Shown here piece by piece: positions 11,801-21,669 of a stretch of DNA of 64,000 bases. The position numbers and the translations under genes were made by a program. Origin of the DNA: Porphyra umbilicalis (lineage: Eukaryota; Rhodophyta; Bangiophyceae; Bangiales; Bangiaceae). The stretch covers positions 1 through 64,000 of the forward strand of contig KV919009.1 in NCBI GenBank assembly GCA_002049455.2, in the 5' to 3' direction. How positions within the stretch are numbered: the stretch's first letter is position 1; every line of letters starts with the position of its first letter. The notes beneath the pieces were generated by a model. The model made no database searches and had not been told where the DNA came from. It saw only the letters and a program-made list of their open reading frames with translations.

Positions 11801-13030
11801 GACCACCGACGCCTTGTCGAGCACCCCGCTCAAGCGTACAGCATCCCCGTCGCTAAGAATGTAGCAGGCGTTGTCGACAAACACCACCGCACCTCGATTG
11901 CGGTCGACTGCTCGAACCGACAGCAGGTTGCTAGTCAGGTCCGGAACGAGCATAGCCTCCCCGAGCACCATGCGCGTCTTGGTGTTTCCTTTGCCAACAT
12001 CCATGGAGACGTGGCCGTGCCCCTTGATGGGCACCTTATCGCCGTTGGCCAAGGTGACCTCGGCCCCGCTTCCCGCCGTCCGGACGGTGAAGCCCTTATC
12101 CCCGGCGGCCATGTGGTTGGTTGCGCCAGAGTCGAGCACCCAGGTTGACAACCCGCGTGTGCTCCCGTGAGCCTTGCTGCTCCCGGCATTGCCGGTGGAA
12201 GCAGTGTAGGCCAGAGCGGCACCCGCGTGGGGCCCGCCGCCTTGGCCGCCTTCACGACCACCACCGCTGGGCTTGCCTTTGCCCTTGGCCTCATCCGCCT
12301 TCTTCTTGTAGCAGTCGCGCTGCATGTGCCCTTTCTTGTTGCAGTAGAAGCACACGACCGACTTCTTGTCAAACGACTTCTTGTGCGCCGCTGCAGCAAA
12401 AGCTTGTGACTTGACACTGCCAGAAGGCTTCGACGCGGCGACGGTAATGCTCCGCTGCTCCACTTGCAGCAGCTTAGCCGTAACGTCCGACATGACGAGC
12501 TTGGTGTCCTTGTTCTCCAAGACCGTCCTGAGCATCCCGTACTCTGACGGAAGCCCCGACAAGACACGCAGTGCGAGCGTGTTGTCGTCCACCGGGTTTC
12601 CGAGCATGGCAAGCTCGTCCCGGATCATCTTGGCGCGCGACGCAAACTTGATGATGTTTTCGTCGTCGCCCTTCTTCAGGCTGCTCAGCTCGTCCATGAG
12701 CCGCAGCAGCTGCGCATTGTCACGTGCCTCGAACATGACCTTGAGCGCGTCCCACGCCTCCTTGGCCGTGTCAACCGACGTGACCGTGTTGAGATGCACG
12801 GGCTTGACCGACATCTGGATGGTCGCCAGCGCCGCCTCGTTCATGGCGTCCCACGCTTCGACCACCGGGTCGGACTTCTTGTCGTCCGAACCAGAAGCAG
12901 GGCGGTCCGTCACGACGGCCGTCCACAGCTTCTCTTTCTTGAGCTGCGCACGCTGGTACGCCGCCCACACCTTGTAATCGTCGTCCAGCTGCGCGAACCG
13001 TGGGCCGCTAAGGCGGCCGTAGTCCGACAT
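8852..13030 (-). CDS. Copia Gag-Pol polyprotein
   Basis: A single ORF of 1,392 aa encodes the whole replication machinery. An N-terminal UBN2-type Gag region is followed by a CCHC knuckle (C227, C230, H235, C240). The aspartic protease has DSGA with D300. A GAG-pre-integrase His/Cys region includes LWHRRFNHLG. The integrase triad is D510, D572 and E608, with DD35E spacing. The reverse transcriptase has YVDD at 1061-1064, and the RNase H region begins near GFVDADWAGD and ends near ADGLTKPLP. I chose ATG 13,030 (MSDYGRLSGP) over an upstream in-frame ATG at 13,183, because the latter lies inside the tRNA primer site and the 51 residues between look non-conserved. Gag and Pol are in one frame with no visible recoding site, so Gag excess would need processing or another mechanism. 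Confidence 0.95.
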   Translation of the reverse strand: MSDYGRLSGPRFAQLDDDYKVWAAYQRAQLKKEKLWTAVVTDRPASGSDDKKSDPVVEAWDAMNEAALATIQMSVKPVHLNTVTSVDTAKEAWDALKVMFEARDNAQLLRLMDELSSLKKGDDENIIKFASRAKMIRDELAMLGNPVDDNTLALRVLSGLPSEYGMLRTVLENKDTKLVMSDVTAKLLQVEQRSITVAASKPSGSVKSQAFAAAAHKKSFDKKSVVCFYCNKKGHMQRDCYKKKADEAKGKGKPSGGGREGGQGGGPHAGAALAYTASTGNAGSSKAHGSTRGLSTWVLDSGATNHMAAGDKGFTVRTAGSGAEVTLANGDKVPIKGHGHVSMDVGKGNTKTRMVLGEAMLVPDLTSNLLSVRAVDRNRGAVVFVDNACYILSDGDAVRLSGVLDKASVVGKVNDLEQYVLKVTPVQASANAASTRIAGEAELWHRRFNHLGLENLKRAATMVDGMPSSVADAKRVIGTVCVPCVDGKMVQAPSPRSSTATTKCELVHTDIGGPLTESLGGSIYFMTALEDSTGFITATPIKTKGMAPQVLKTRIKQLEKLTGVKVKRVRHDGAKEYVTNDLKAWYEDKGITSEMTAPYKSQQNGKAERVNRTLMERVRAALLDARAEEELWAEALASVVHVLNRSPKAGLDVTPLEALTGRRPNVAGFRVWGSRAWALKPKKRQRKLEPRTDVGRFVGYTVGGKAYRILEDETNQVFERRDVLMEENPAKVEASAVGSSAGPRLTADYDGDKEDATEGAMDMLDAERGREDEYAPDDTSDSDDEGSAPSLSEDSEEEDDDGPDGSIPAVGQGPATCDSAAPGPRRSKRKPAPKVTWWEKEPKAYLASGTKSSAEAGCDLHKPPVNEKEARARPDWPRWKQAIKEEVAAHKKLGTWSKIKVNNKKQKAIKTRFVFDIKHDAEGKMTRYKARLVAQGFNQVPGRDFDETWAPVPNAATTRALFAVAAATGWEVHHVDVKTAFLNAKMDKEMYIKLPDGIEPEGVEEMCRLNLALYGTKQAGRLWGIKLDKELKEIGAVRSKVDPCLYEWCHPVHGRVFILVYVDDLIVAGEKLAGVAAVKRFVSAKFEVRDMGEVNDFIGMKVMRDRAAKTLTLSNPGHTATLLEAFGMETSTPNKAPMASGVKLNKTGEDLLPEGNRYAELVGSLLYLSTTTRPDIAFAVGVLSRFMSCPEQDHMRAAKGVLRYLRGTTRLGVVYGGCEPLQGFVDADWAGDVDGRRSTTGFVFTLNGGPIAWASKRQSTVATSTAEAEYVAAAMATKEALWLRKLLSALGVDGGAVPMGEDNQACLALVNNPEATGRTKHVDVAYHMVRDYVARGEVTFYFLPSVDMPADGLTKPLPAPAFILFRRFIGVGSDLGTLGLGATPAPRRASTC

Positions 13031-13173
13031 GTTGACGACAGCGGCGCAACCAAGCACCGCACTGACGACGTCGAAGGCGGTATCGGCCCGCGCGACGCCG
13101 GAACACACCGCAACCCGAGCAATGTCGTCCGACCAGCGACCGCAGGGAAGACGACGATGACCACCAGCGACAC

Positions 13174-13187
13174 CTGGGCCCATAACC
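13174..13187 (-). promoter_or_regulatory. Primer-binding site for a half initiator-Met tRNA
   Basis: The plus strand reads CTGGGCCCATAACC and directly abuts the 5' LTR. This equals the anticodon stem-loop of eukaryotic initiator Met tRNA (anticodon CAU inside it), not the 3' acceptor end. Priming would therefore use an internal tRNA fragment ending around nucleotide 40. That mode is known from Drosophila copia and yeast Ty5. The match is read directly; the tRNA sequence is from general knowledge of eukaryotic iMet tRNAs. Confidence 0.85.
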
Positions 13188-13610
13188 TGTGAAGCGAGAG
13201 GTAGATAGGTGGATGCGTTGGTTTACTTGGATGGCGGCTGTGGGCCCACTAGGACCGCCTGATATACCCCAGGCGACCCCCTCTGCCAGTCCCAGAGACG
13301 ACCCTCTCTCAGTGCTCCCCCAGGCACTTCCACTCTCCGCGTGTGCAGGGCCTGCGGCGCACCTCCCAAAGCGGAGCATGCGCCTCCCCGGTGGTAAGCC
13401 GCCCACCGCCGCACAATCCAGTCACCACGCCACGCACAATCCCCCCCCGAGCTCACCACGAGAAGGGGGGAGCTCACCAAGAGATACACAAATCAAGTAC
13501 AAACAAGTACAAGTCATACACAATGGAATGCCAACAAGTACACGAGCTTGAGTCACCAAGAGCCCCCGTGTAAGTATAGCTCCAATGGAATTCCCGAGCA
13601 GAGCTCAACA
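13188..13610 (-). repeat. Copia 5' LTR
   Basis: This 423-bp direct repeat of 7949-8370 has TG...CA ends. It is the 5' LTR in element orientation and would carry the promoter. The internal CAAGTACA repeats are conserved in both LTRs. Confidence 0.94.
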
Positions 13611-14640
13611 CTACCGATCGTATCGCCTACGGAACCGTCACTCGACCTACGGGGCGTCACAGGCCCGCAAGATGGGACGGACGGCCAAGAACATGAAGTT
13701 CTCCATCAGGGGTACCCCGAAGTTCAACGGCAAAGAACCCCTCAAGGTCTTCTCGTGGCTCCGAAATTTCGTCAAGGCCTGCGATGACAACGACGTGTCC
13801 GAGGGGATGGGTTTGTACCTAATTCCCAACCTTGTCGCGGGCGACGCTGAGACGCGGCTCACTCGGAACCTACTGGGGTCGGATATCGCGGGCGGACGGG
13901 GCTCGCCTGGATGCATTCCCGCGGCGGTCAATTGGTTGTTGTCGACCTACGCGGAGCCGCACGCTTTGGAGCTGGCGCAGGACAAGTTTAGCCGAGCGGC
14001 GCTCGTGAACAACGAGGGGGTAGACGCCTTAGCGGCACGCCTACGGAGCCTCGCCGAGCTTTGCGGCAACATCCACTCCGAGGGGACGATGAAACAGCAG
14101 CTGATCCAAGGCCTACCGGAGTACCTGCGGACGGATGCCTTCGTGTACAACTCGGCACAACGAAGCTACCAGCAGTTGTCGACTTACGTGGCGGGGAAGT
14201 ATCGGGCCGCCAAGGACGTCATGGCGATGGCTAGCCGGGGGTCACCCGGGAGATCATCGCGAAAGGGTCAGACGTCGACGAGGCCCCGAGGCCTCTCGGT
14301 CAACCAGCTCCACTCCCCGTGGGAGGAGGATGACACTGCGACGCACGACACGGCCGCGGTGCTGCCGTCGGGTACCCCGGGGTTCCGTACGGCCGTAGGA
14401 GCGCCCTACACTCGACGGGAGGCCCCGACGGGTCCCCCGCTGTGCTATATGTGTTGGACGCGCGGACACCGGGTCCCTGATTGCAAGATTCTGACGGACA
14501 AACGGTGGGACCTCGTGAAAGCCGTGCGGAGCACCTTCCTTCGACAGAGGAACGCGGGGGCGGGCGCCGTCGCTGATCGCACCACCGTCGTGGCCCTGGT
14601 ATGGGACGAGCGCCCAGCAGGTTGGGGGCGCTGGGCGTAA
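13611..14640 (+). pseudogene. Retroelement gag, 3' part with CCHC knuckle
   Basis: The gag frame resumes after the Copia insertion and ends at TAA 14,638-14,640. It includes a start-like Met at 13,672. A capsid-like domain of the retrotransposon-gag type is recognisable from a Phe/Trp-rich helix (KVFSWLRNFVKACDD), an LSTYAEPHALELAQDKF segment and GTMKQQLIQGLPEYL. It is followed by a basic linker and one zinc knuckle, CYMCWTRGHRVPDC (CX2CX4HX4C). No protease, RT or integrase follows within 2 kb, so the host element is non-autonomous, truncated, or has its pol elsewhere. Gag family (Ty3/gypsy-like) is inferred from fold-like pattern only. Confidence 0.75.
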
Positions 14641-14724
14641 AAGCGCCCGAATCGCGCCCTATTGGCGCCCTATCTGCGCCAATTATGAGCGCCCCAAGGC
14701 TCACATAACAACCCTAGTCCACCA

Positions 14725-14895
14725 GGACAAAACTTGGGGATCAGCAATACTTGGCGAGGTGTGTCGGTGCAGCGGAGGGAGCAAGGGAGGGGGGGTACAG
14801 CGAGCGGTTAGAGCATCTCCACCAATGGCTCCAACCGTCCAAACAGTCAAAAGTGGCATCGTTTGGCCAACGGGGGCATTGGTGGAGAATGCGAT
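14725..14895. repeat. Ends of two MITE-like families
   Basis: GGGGATCAGCAATA at 14,735-14,748 matches the terminus (TTGCTGATCCCC followed by TA) of the MITE at 21,229-21,669. At 14,812-14,841, TTAGAGCATCTCCACCAATGG and the following CTCCAACCGTCC are repeated in reverse complement at about 20,836-20,864 (GGACGGTT...GGAGATGCTCTTA). A further imperfect reverse copy, GCATTGGTGGAGAATGC, lies at 14,876. The TTA next to GAGCATCTCC would fit a PIF/Harbinger-type target, which is an inference. Confidence 0.5.
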
Positions 14896-15303
14896 GTCCA
14901 AGACTAAAGGTCTATTCCATGCATTTAGGCGCACGAGGAAAGGGTCTTCTTTGCTGTTCTAGACTTTTTTAAACTATGTGAAGTATACAGAACTGGTCTC
15001 CGTGGCATGGGTACTCAAGGAAGAAAGACTAGGCGCTGAAGGGATCTTGTAGCACTGAGATACACCTCGGTGTTTCTCTGCCCCTCCAGAATCGCGCCGT
15101 TTCTTCGTCTCTGCCGATCCAGAACTGGCTCTGACCAATTTCTGATGCAAGACACGTATTGATCCCATCTGGCATCCCATGAAAATGCACTTTCTCTCGG
15201 CCGGCTACGAGCATCACCAACCCCCCACCACCACCGCCCATGTTGACCAACGGCCACACATGTCGTCCAGACCTTCCCGCAGCACCAATGACACCCATTT
15301 TGT

Positions 15304-15445
15304 TGCCTAGCCACGTCGAGTTACCGCCTGGAGCGTCATCAGCGGGCCATATATTCCACAAACAGGCGTTCAAGACAACGGTGGGATGCAAGGAAAAACG
15401 GCTGTGTCTCAAGCCTGTGGTGCGTGTCCCAAAAATGAGTCATGG
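15304..15445. repeat. Dispersed repeat, partial copy 1
   Basis: TTGCCTAGCCACGTCG through GATGCAAGGAAAAACGG matches the left half of the copy at 39,672-39,955. It ends in GGTGCGTGTCCCAAAAATGAG, whose reverse complement opens the copy at 19,518. The family therefore seems to have an inverted terminal motif. Confidence 0.65.
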
Positions 15446-17193
15446 CGGTTTTTCTTTTTTTCTCGGCCCACTAGCCTCCTGCAACGGTCCGATAATAGGT
15501 GGGTTCACGAAGCCACCAGGACCCAGACCCCCCTCCGAACGAAGGAACTGTCAACCATCAAATCTCAAAAGCACCGCAACGTAGTCCATCACCAATGCTT
15601 CCACAGATTTTCGGCACAAGGTGGTATCCAGGATTTGACAGTAAGGCAGAAGAATAGAGGAAAATACAAAACATGCTGAACTGGGTGGCAGGTAAGTACG
15701 ATTTCACAGCTGTTGGCGGGACATCAGTCAGCCGTGAAGCATCCAGCCGTAGAGCCCGTACAACACGCATGGCACCTCTCGATGAAACACAATCCTTCCA
15801 AGCACAAAATGGGTCCAAGATAGCCAACCACGGGCGCACCTCTTGTGATTTGTGAAACACGAACATCGGCTTATACAGTGAAGTGACCTGAGCGGAGCGA
15901 TACAGGCTCATGCGCGTTTTGTCTCGCCTGCATACCAAGCCATCACAGTTCGTTTCGAGCAGTGGACGCTGTTTGAAGAGCTTAGAGGCATGTTTTGATA
16001 TTGCGGCTGAATGAGAGCGCTATGGGTATCTTACACATGATGTGCGCGGGGTGGCTCGGCGACGACGTGTGGCTCTCGACTATGTGAAAGAGGCGAGCTT
16101 GAGCAGCATGTGTCGAGCAATCGTGAGCACTACGTTTAAGTGCACTACACGACTTGAACAACTTGAGCGCCCGGGGGCGAGCGATATCTGACTTTGTTGG
16201 AGTCGCAACTAACTTCCGACAATTGGTCAGCGGGGCGATGCCGCCCAAATGTCAGATTCGGGCGAGGCTCCCCGTCAGGCCCCCTGATGCCCCCGAAGAC
16301 CGCCAGAACCCCTCTGGTATCCAGGGTTGTAAGTTCATGTTGAATCTACAGATGGTTCGAAGAATCAGGTTGATTTCAAGAAACGTACCAAACCAAACGA
16401 CAAACGACTTGGTTGTATTTATGACTAATTGCCCGGGCAGAAAGGAGCTTTCGTTGACCACTTCAAATTGATCAGCCAGGTGGTTCGGCGCTGTGCGGCC
16501 GCTCTGACTGCCTCGGTGCCATACGCCGTGCAGGTCAGTCACACTGAGAGTTCTGCTCCCAGACCCCCCTTCATGTCAACTGTTGCCAATCGGCTGTGTA
16601 GCAACCTAGACGCTGAGTACGTAGATCGATTCATCTGCTGTCAACGTGTGCGTGAATCAAAGCCTTTTTGGCTGGAGGATGGATGGGTCGTGGTCGCACC
16701 CAGGATTGCGTGGAGTGCAGCAAGCTGCTTCTCGGACAACGGGGCATCCACCTGCCCTCAACGCCCCGTCTACACGTATCGGTGTTTGGTCATTTCTGTT
16801 TTGTCCCCCCGTCTCCGTTACTGCGCGGAGGCCCAGGCGGTTGACAACGTCGTCGCCCTGGCGTCGGCTCGTACCATTCGTTTGGATTGTGTCGCGGTGG
16901 TGGGGCAGGCGAGCAGAGATCTGTCGCCGGGACTGCAGCAGGCTTGCTATGCGCACGCTACATCGGCTTGGCGACTCAACTTGATGGAGCTCGAGTCAGA
17001 CAACCCGACTTCCCCAAGCACAATCTCAACTACGTTAAACGTGGCATACTAAGTATTACGCGGAACAAGTATGCCCTTTAACATGCTGCGTTCAACCTGA
17101 ACGCTCCAGCGTTCAAGTGAATCAGGTTAAATTCCGTTCATGTTGAGCAAACCACACCAAACGCTGACAATCCTGCTGGTACCAGACCCCTCC

Positions 17194-18260
17194 TAGTGTC
17201 TATTCTACCATGAGTGCGACTCAATTGAGCCATCCCTTTGACTCATTTGAGTCTCATCAGAAATCGTCGATCCCAGCGTTCCTACATATGAGAATGGCCG
17301 ATTTGGTGCCTACGAACTGACGTCGATGCGCTTCCAGAGAAAACTAGGGGGTGCCAAACCACCGGCTCCAGCTCCACGGAAGGGTAATCCCCTCAGCCCG
17401 ATGTCTACAGAAAGAAACAGTCTTGAACGCACCAGGAAAGCCTATTTTGATGGGTCCGACGTCGACCCTCCGCTCCCCCCCCCACCAGATGGCGAGAAAA
17501 CGGCGATTTCATCTTGCAAATGCCAGTGCACCGAGCCCTGTCGACCTCGCCGGTGACCCTTTGCTCTCGCTCCCTGCAGTGGATAATGGCCACCGCGGGC
17601 TTGGACGGCTGTTGGTACACCCTGCTGATACTCTGAACACTACAGGAACTGTCAGTACCTGGACCAGTGGTGGATTGAGTGGCCCTAAAACAGAGGGTGG
17701 TGGACGCCACAGGCCAGCCTTCGTCCCGCTCCGCCCCTCTCCCCTCACCGTATTTTACCTCCCCTTGTGTTCTCAATCTCTTGTCTCTGGGGCTCTCAGA
17801 CCGCCCTCGTGGTGTTGCTCGCCTTTTAGGACCACCTGTTCCCCCCCCTGCCTGCATTCGTGCTCGCTGCCCCTGGAAGGCCAACCACCACGTAGGAGGT
17901 TGAGAAGATGTGGGAAACAGGCTCATCTGTAGATGCTGCGTGGTCCGTGAGTCTGCCTGGAGTGTTTCCGAGCTTCAGGGACGGGGGCACAGCAGAAAGC
18001 GACGAACTGGAGACAGCCTGCTGCCCTCAAGGCGGACGCCCTGGACGCGGAAAAATGTGACGCTTCCATGCGTCCTGAGGAAAATTGACTGTGAGTTAAA
18101 GCTCGGGTCGTTCGCCCAAGACTAGACAGCCACCGCTGAGTCTATTTCCGTCGTCAGAATCGGCGTCTGACGAACTGTTCGTTCACGAGAGACCTCTCAA
18201 AATGCGACTCAATTGAGTCTTTGCGACTCAATTGAGCTATCTGGTAGAATAGACACTAGG
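17194..18260. mobile_element. 1.07-kb element with 19-bp perfect terminal inverted repeats
   Basis: CCTAGTGTCTATTCTACCA at 17,194-17,212 is repeated exactly in reverse complement at 18,242-18,260. Just inside each end lie palindromic GACTCAATTGAG(T/C)C motifs, once plus a variant at the left end and twice at the right end. No transposase is recognisable inside and no obvious target duplication flanks it, so it looks like a non-autonomous DNA element of unknown superfamily. Confidence 0.7.
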
Positions 18261-18380
18261 TTACGTGAACCCCCCTAATGTAATGTGACCCACTCGGACC
18301 CACTGTGGTTTCAGAATAGCCCCTGACAGTGTCAGCAGAGGCGGGCACATCCTGACGTGTCATGGGGGAAAGTGTCATTC

Positions 18381-20668
18381 ATTCCCTGGCCTTTAGGACA
18401 GGGTGCACTCAAAGTGTAGTGATGCACACATATACTTAGATCAAGGGACCTGCTCTCCGTTTCAGAGGTGGCAGTCTGCATTCGTGTCCTCAGGGATCTG
18501 AGGGCGTGTCAGTGTTGGAAGGGTCGCGATGACGCTAAAAACGAATAGAGTTACGTGGCTGAGAAGGACTGTCCTGCCACAGGGGTCACTGGGCCCGGAC
18601 GGCGCCTGCTCCCGTGCCCCCTCTACCGCACCGAGTTGCGCGCGGTGACCGCGCGCAGCGACTTCTGGGGCTTGACGCGCCCACGATGACCCGGGGGTGA
18701 TCGTGCCTGCGCTCCGTCTTCTGTTGCGGCGGCGAGTCGGCGGTTGCTGACGCCATCGAGCGGCGCGGTTACAGGCGCCTCGTCGCGCGACGATCAGTCC
18801 CACCCGCCCGCCTGTGCGCCTTGTCGGCTGCTCTGTCCGCCGTGCGCAGGTGCGCTGCGCGGCAGAGTGACGGCCTCGCCCGTGGGCGCCGCGCGAGGCC
18901 GGCGGGCCGCCGCCGTTGCGGTGGCGGAGGCGGCACCCCTTTACCCGCCCTACGCCCCCCCCACCACGGCAACGTGGCTGTACGTGCCCCCGTACGCGCT
19001 CGCGGCCATAGAGCCGGCCGGCGTGCCCGGTGTCAATGCGTCGCCGAGAACGCCACCGCCCTGAAGGCCAGGGTATTGCACGTACGTGCCTGGAATTGCA
19101 ACTTCGACAGATGACGATCACGCGGCCCAATCAAATGCACAGATACCAGAACAGGCATGCGCTGACAATTTGTGCACGAAGAAAAGGGCACCACCTTACC
19201 AATAAAAACGTGAAAAAGACTCCCATGTAGCCACCTATGAGGAAAACACGACTTGGGTCACCCCTCATCGAAGCTCCAGTTAGCACATGAGCTTTGGAGT
19301 TGCAAACCTCTAACCCCAAGAACCCGAAAATGACTGGCTCCAAGATTGGGGCTATCTCAGAGGTCCACAGAACAGGGCCCACAGGCGGGTAATAAGGAGT
19401 TGTCAACCAAGCACGCGTCGGGAGAGGCTCTTTCCATGGAGGTCAGTCGAGAACTTTCTCGTACCCCACGCCGCCTGCCCCCGTGCAGTGATGTGTCAGT
19501 CCTTCAGAAAACGCGCATGTCTCATTTTTGGGACACGCACCATATTGTCGTGGGCGCCTGAAAGTGAATCATAAAAAAGCTGATGAAGTAGGCTCCAGGA
19601 TGCGTCCATGCGGAGCGTCAACGCTCGCTCCATTGCCGAGTTATGTGCGCGCCAATATGAGTCGCGCTCATGCGCCTTAATGCGTGGAATCGACCTTTAG
19701 TGTGTGACGGTGGTGCGACGGCCCAAAAATAGCACTTCCCACATTTTCTAATCCCTTAATGCATCTCGTGGTGGCCTCGCGGGATCGCCCTTCTTTTGGA
19801 GCTTGAACGGCAGCGCCACTCCAAACAGGCCTGTTTGGAGACGCCCCGAGTGGTTTGGCCAACCCCTGGTTCCCTGTTCGGAACACGAAAGCCAATGGAA
19901 AGCGTGACCCGTGGCTGGCAGACAGTTGCGAGACGATCTGGCAGTCATGGAGATTCAAGGCACGTGCGTACAATACCCTGGCCTTCAGGGCGGTGGCACG
20001 CTCGGCGACGCATCGACACAGGGCACGCCGGCCGGCTCCATAGCCGCGAGCGCGCACGGGGGCACGTACAGCCACGCTGCCGTGGCTGGGAGAATGTGGG
20101 GCGGGGAAAGGGGTGCCGCCGCTGCCACCGCAGCGGCGGCGGCCCGCCGGCGGCGCGCGACGCCCACAGGAGGGGCTGTCACTCCGCTGCGCAGCGCACC
20201 TGCGCACGGCGGGCAGGGCGGCCGACACGGCGCACGGGCGGGCGGGTGGGACTAATCGCCGCGCGATGGGGCGCCTCCAACCGCGCCGCTAGGTGGCGTC
20301 AGCAACCGCCGACGCGCCGCCGCAACAGAAGACGGCGCGCAGGCACGAGCACCCCCGGGTCATCGTGGGCGCGTCAAGCCCCAGAAGTCGCTGCGCGCGG
20401 TCACCGCGCGCAACTCGGGGCGGTGGGGGGGGGCAGAGGGGCAGACGCCGTCCGAGCCCTGTGACCCTTGTGGCAGGAGAGTCCTTCTCAGCCACGTAAT
20501 TCTATTTGCTTTTTAGCGTCATCGCGACCCTTCCAACGCTGACACGCCCTCAGATCCCTGGGGACACGAATGCAGACTGCCACCTCTGAAACGGAGATCA
20601 AGTCCCTATATCCAAGTATATGTGTGCACCACTATACTTTGAGAGCACCCTGTCCTAAAGGCCAGGGA
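18381..20668. repeat. Foldback structure: two ~716-bp inverted arms around an 855-bp loop
   Basis: 18,381-19,096 and 19,952-20,668 are inverted copies that can be followed base by base with scattered differences (roughly nine in ten identical by eye). Landmarks in both arms are CCTGGCCTTTAGGACAGGG, CCGTTTCAGAGGTGGCAG, GGGTCGCGATGACGCTAAAAA, CGCGCGGTGACCGCGCGCAG and CGCACGTGCC-like ends. Each arm also begins and ends with an inverted CCCTGGCCTT(T/C)AGG motif. Each arm may therefore be a complete TIR element that inserted twice in opposite orientation. Both arms contain a 222-codon open frame of low complexity, not judged to be a gene. A transcript through it would form a very long hairpin RNA. 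Confidence 0.85.
19518..19692. repeat. Dispersed repeat, partial copy 2 (in the foldback loop)
   Basis: CTCATTTTTGGGACACGCAC at 19,521, then AAAAAAGCTGATGAAGTAGG and CATGCGCCTTAATGCGTGG, match the right half of the copy at 39,672-39,955. Together with copy 1 this reconstructs one family seen three times in the window. Confidence 0.65.
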
Positions 20669-20865
20669 ATTCTCTGTAGTGCGTCTGTGGGAATACTGGC
20701 GTGCCACAAGAGAGGCCCACCGCCAGAGACGTCGAGGCGTGCCCAAGTTTGAGACGTGATCTGCTTAGTTTTGGCTCTGCCTTTGGAGAGTCAGTGACAG
20801 TGCCCACGTTGCGCACACGTGGCCGTTGGGTTGGACGGTTGGCTCCATTGGTGGAGATGCTCTTA

Positions 20866-21101
20866 TGGCGCGTCGCCAAAGAATGATCGGATCCGAGCAA
20901 GTTCCACAGCAAGTTGCAGCATGCTGTGACCGTGCTGTGACTGTGCTTTGAAATAAAATTGCATGCTGAGGGCTCCTGGATGGCTCTGTGGGAGGCAAGG
21001 GCGATCACAGCAATTTTAAATTCTGTGCTGTGAGCTGCTGTGAACTGCTGTGACTTGCTGTGAGCGTTTCTCAGATCCGATCATTCTTTGGCGACGCGCC
21101 A
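20866..21101. mobile_element. 236-bp MITE with ~28-bp TIR and TA duplication
   Basis: TGGCGCGTCGCCAAAGAATG and the following ATCGGATC at the left end are exactly inverted at the right end (CAGATCCGATCATTCTTTGG and CGACGCGCCA). TA flanks both sides (20,864-20,865 and 21,102-21,103). Inside, short CTGTGA(C/G) motifs repeat many times. It has no coding capacity. TA targets point to the Tc1/mariner/IS630 superfamily. It sits directly beside the GAGATGCTCTTA terminus of another family. Confidence 0.85.
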
Positions 21102-21228
21102 TAGTTGGCTGATCAGCCTCACGCGACGACTCGCGGTGCTCTTGCTGTTGGGCAGCGCCAAAATACAGGACCATTGCTGTTGGGATGACCGAGTTTGTAG
21201 ATACGTAGCTTGGAATATGACTCACCTA

Positions 21229-21669
21229 TTGCTGATCCCCCAATTCTGTCCTCATCGCCTCGGAACGGTAGTGGAACGGCAATGAATGCAGATCTCTCAT
21301 TGGTCGAGTAGTCCGACAGCAGTGCATGTCCGGCCCGATCTTTACAGAATGTGCCCGTACGGCCCCCAATCGCACAATCGACGCCTTCGTTTTTCTGCAC
21401 TTTTGTGCGTATCTCCCAGAAAATCTCGATATCCCAACGATTGCGGGCCGGTTGCTCCCTTGACACGGAAGGGATCGGAAGAAAATCTCCAGAAAAAGCA
21501 GGATCTCGGTTCTTCACGGAAGTGGCGGTGGGAGAGCCAATAGGACGTCTCAGGTTCGTGCTGAGCAGCTGTTTACGGCTGCGTTTAACCAATAGATGGC
21601 CAGTTCCACAAGAACCGTACCGCCGGGAACCGTTCCTGGTCGATGAGGACAGAACTGGGGGATCAGCAA
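21229..21669. mobile_element. 441-bp MITE, TIR TTGCTGATCCCCCA, TA duplication
   Basis: TTGCTGATCCCCCAATTCTG at the left end is inverted at the right end with one change. The following TCCTCATCG and a looser GGAACGGT are also shared. TA flanks both ends (21,227-21,228 and 21,670-21,671). There is no transposase ORF. A separate end of the same family lies near 14,735. Confidence 0.82.

Larger units (their letters stand above)
7949..13610 (-). mobile_element. Intact Ty1/copia LTR retrotransposon
   Basis: This is a complete 5,662-bp element in minus orientation, nested in a retroelement gag gene. It has 422- and 423-bp LTRs (TG...CA ends), a primer-binding site abutting the 5' LTR, one uninterrupted Gag-Pol ORF, and a purine tract next to the 3' LTR. 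A perfect CTACC target duplication flanks it. The domain order protease, integrase, reverse transcriptase, RNase H is diagnostic of Ty1/copia. By eye the LTRs differ at only three positions (C/G at about 8015 vs 13,254, one C in a C-run, and A/G at about 8348 vs 13,588). With the intact ORF this implies a recent insertion and a possibly active family. Confidence 0.95.
14641..17193. other. Intergenic with repeat fragments
   Basis: No protein gene is recognised. The stretch holds fragments of DNA-element families listed separately (14,725-14,895 and 15,304-15,445). The rest (about 15,450-17,190) has only short open frames and no clear signal. Confidence 0.4.

Noticed and set aside
8852-13030. 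Treating the Copia polyprotein as an inactive relic
   Set aside because: All catalytic residues are present, the frame is uninterrupted and the LTRs are almost identical.
13031-13183. Upstream ATG 13,183 as the Copia Gag-Pol start
   Set aside because: It lies within the tRNA primer-binding site; the next in-frame ATG (13,030) begins conserved Gag sequence.
18462-20464. Homologous 222-codon open frames in the two foldback arms as a gene pair
   Set aside because: They are related only because the arms are copies; the sequence is Arg/Gly/Ala low complexity, and no start or domain supports a protein.
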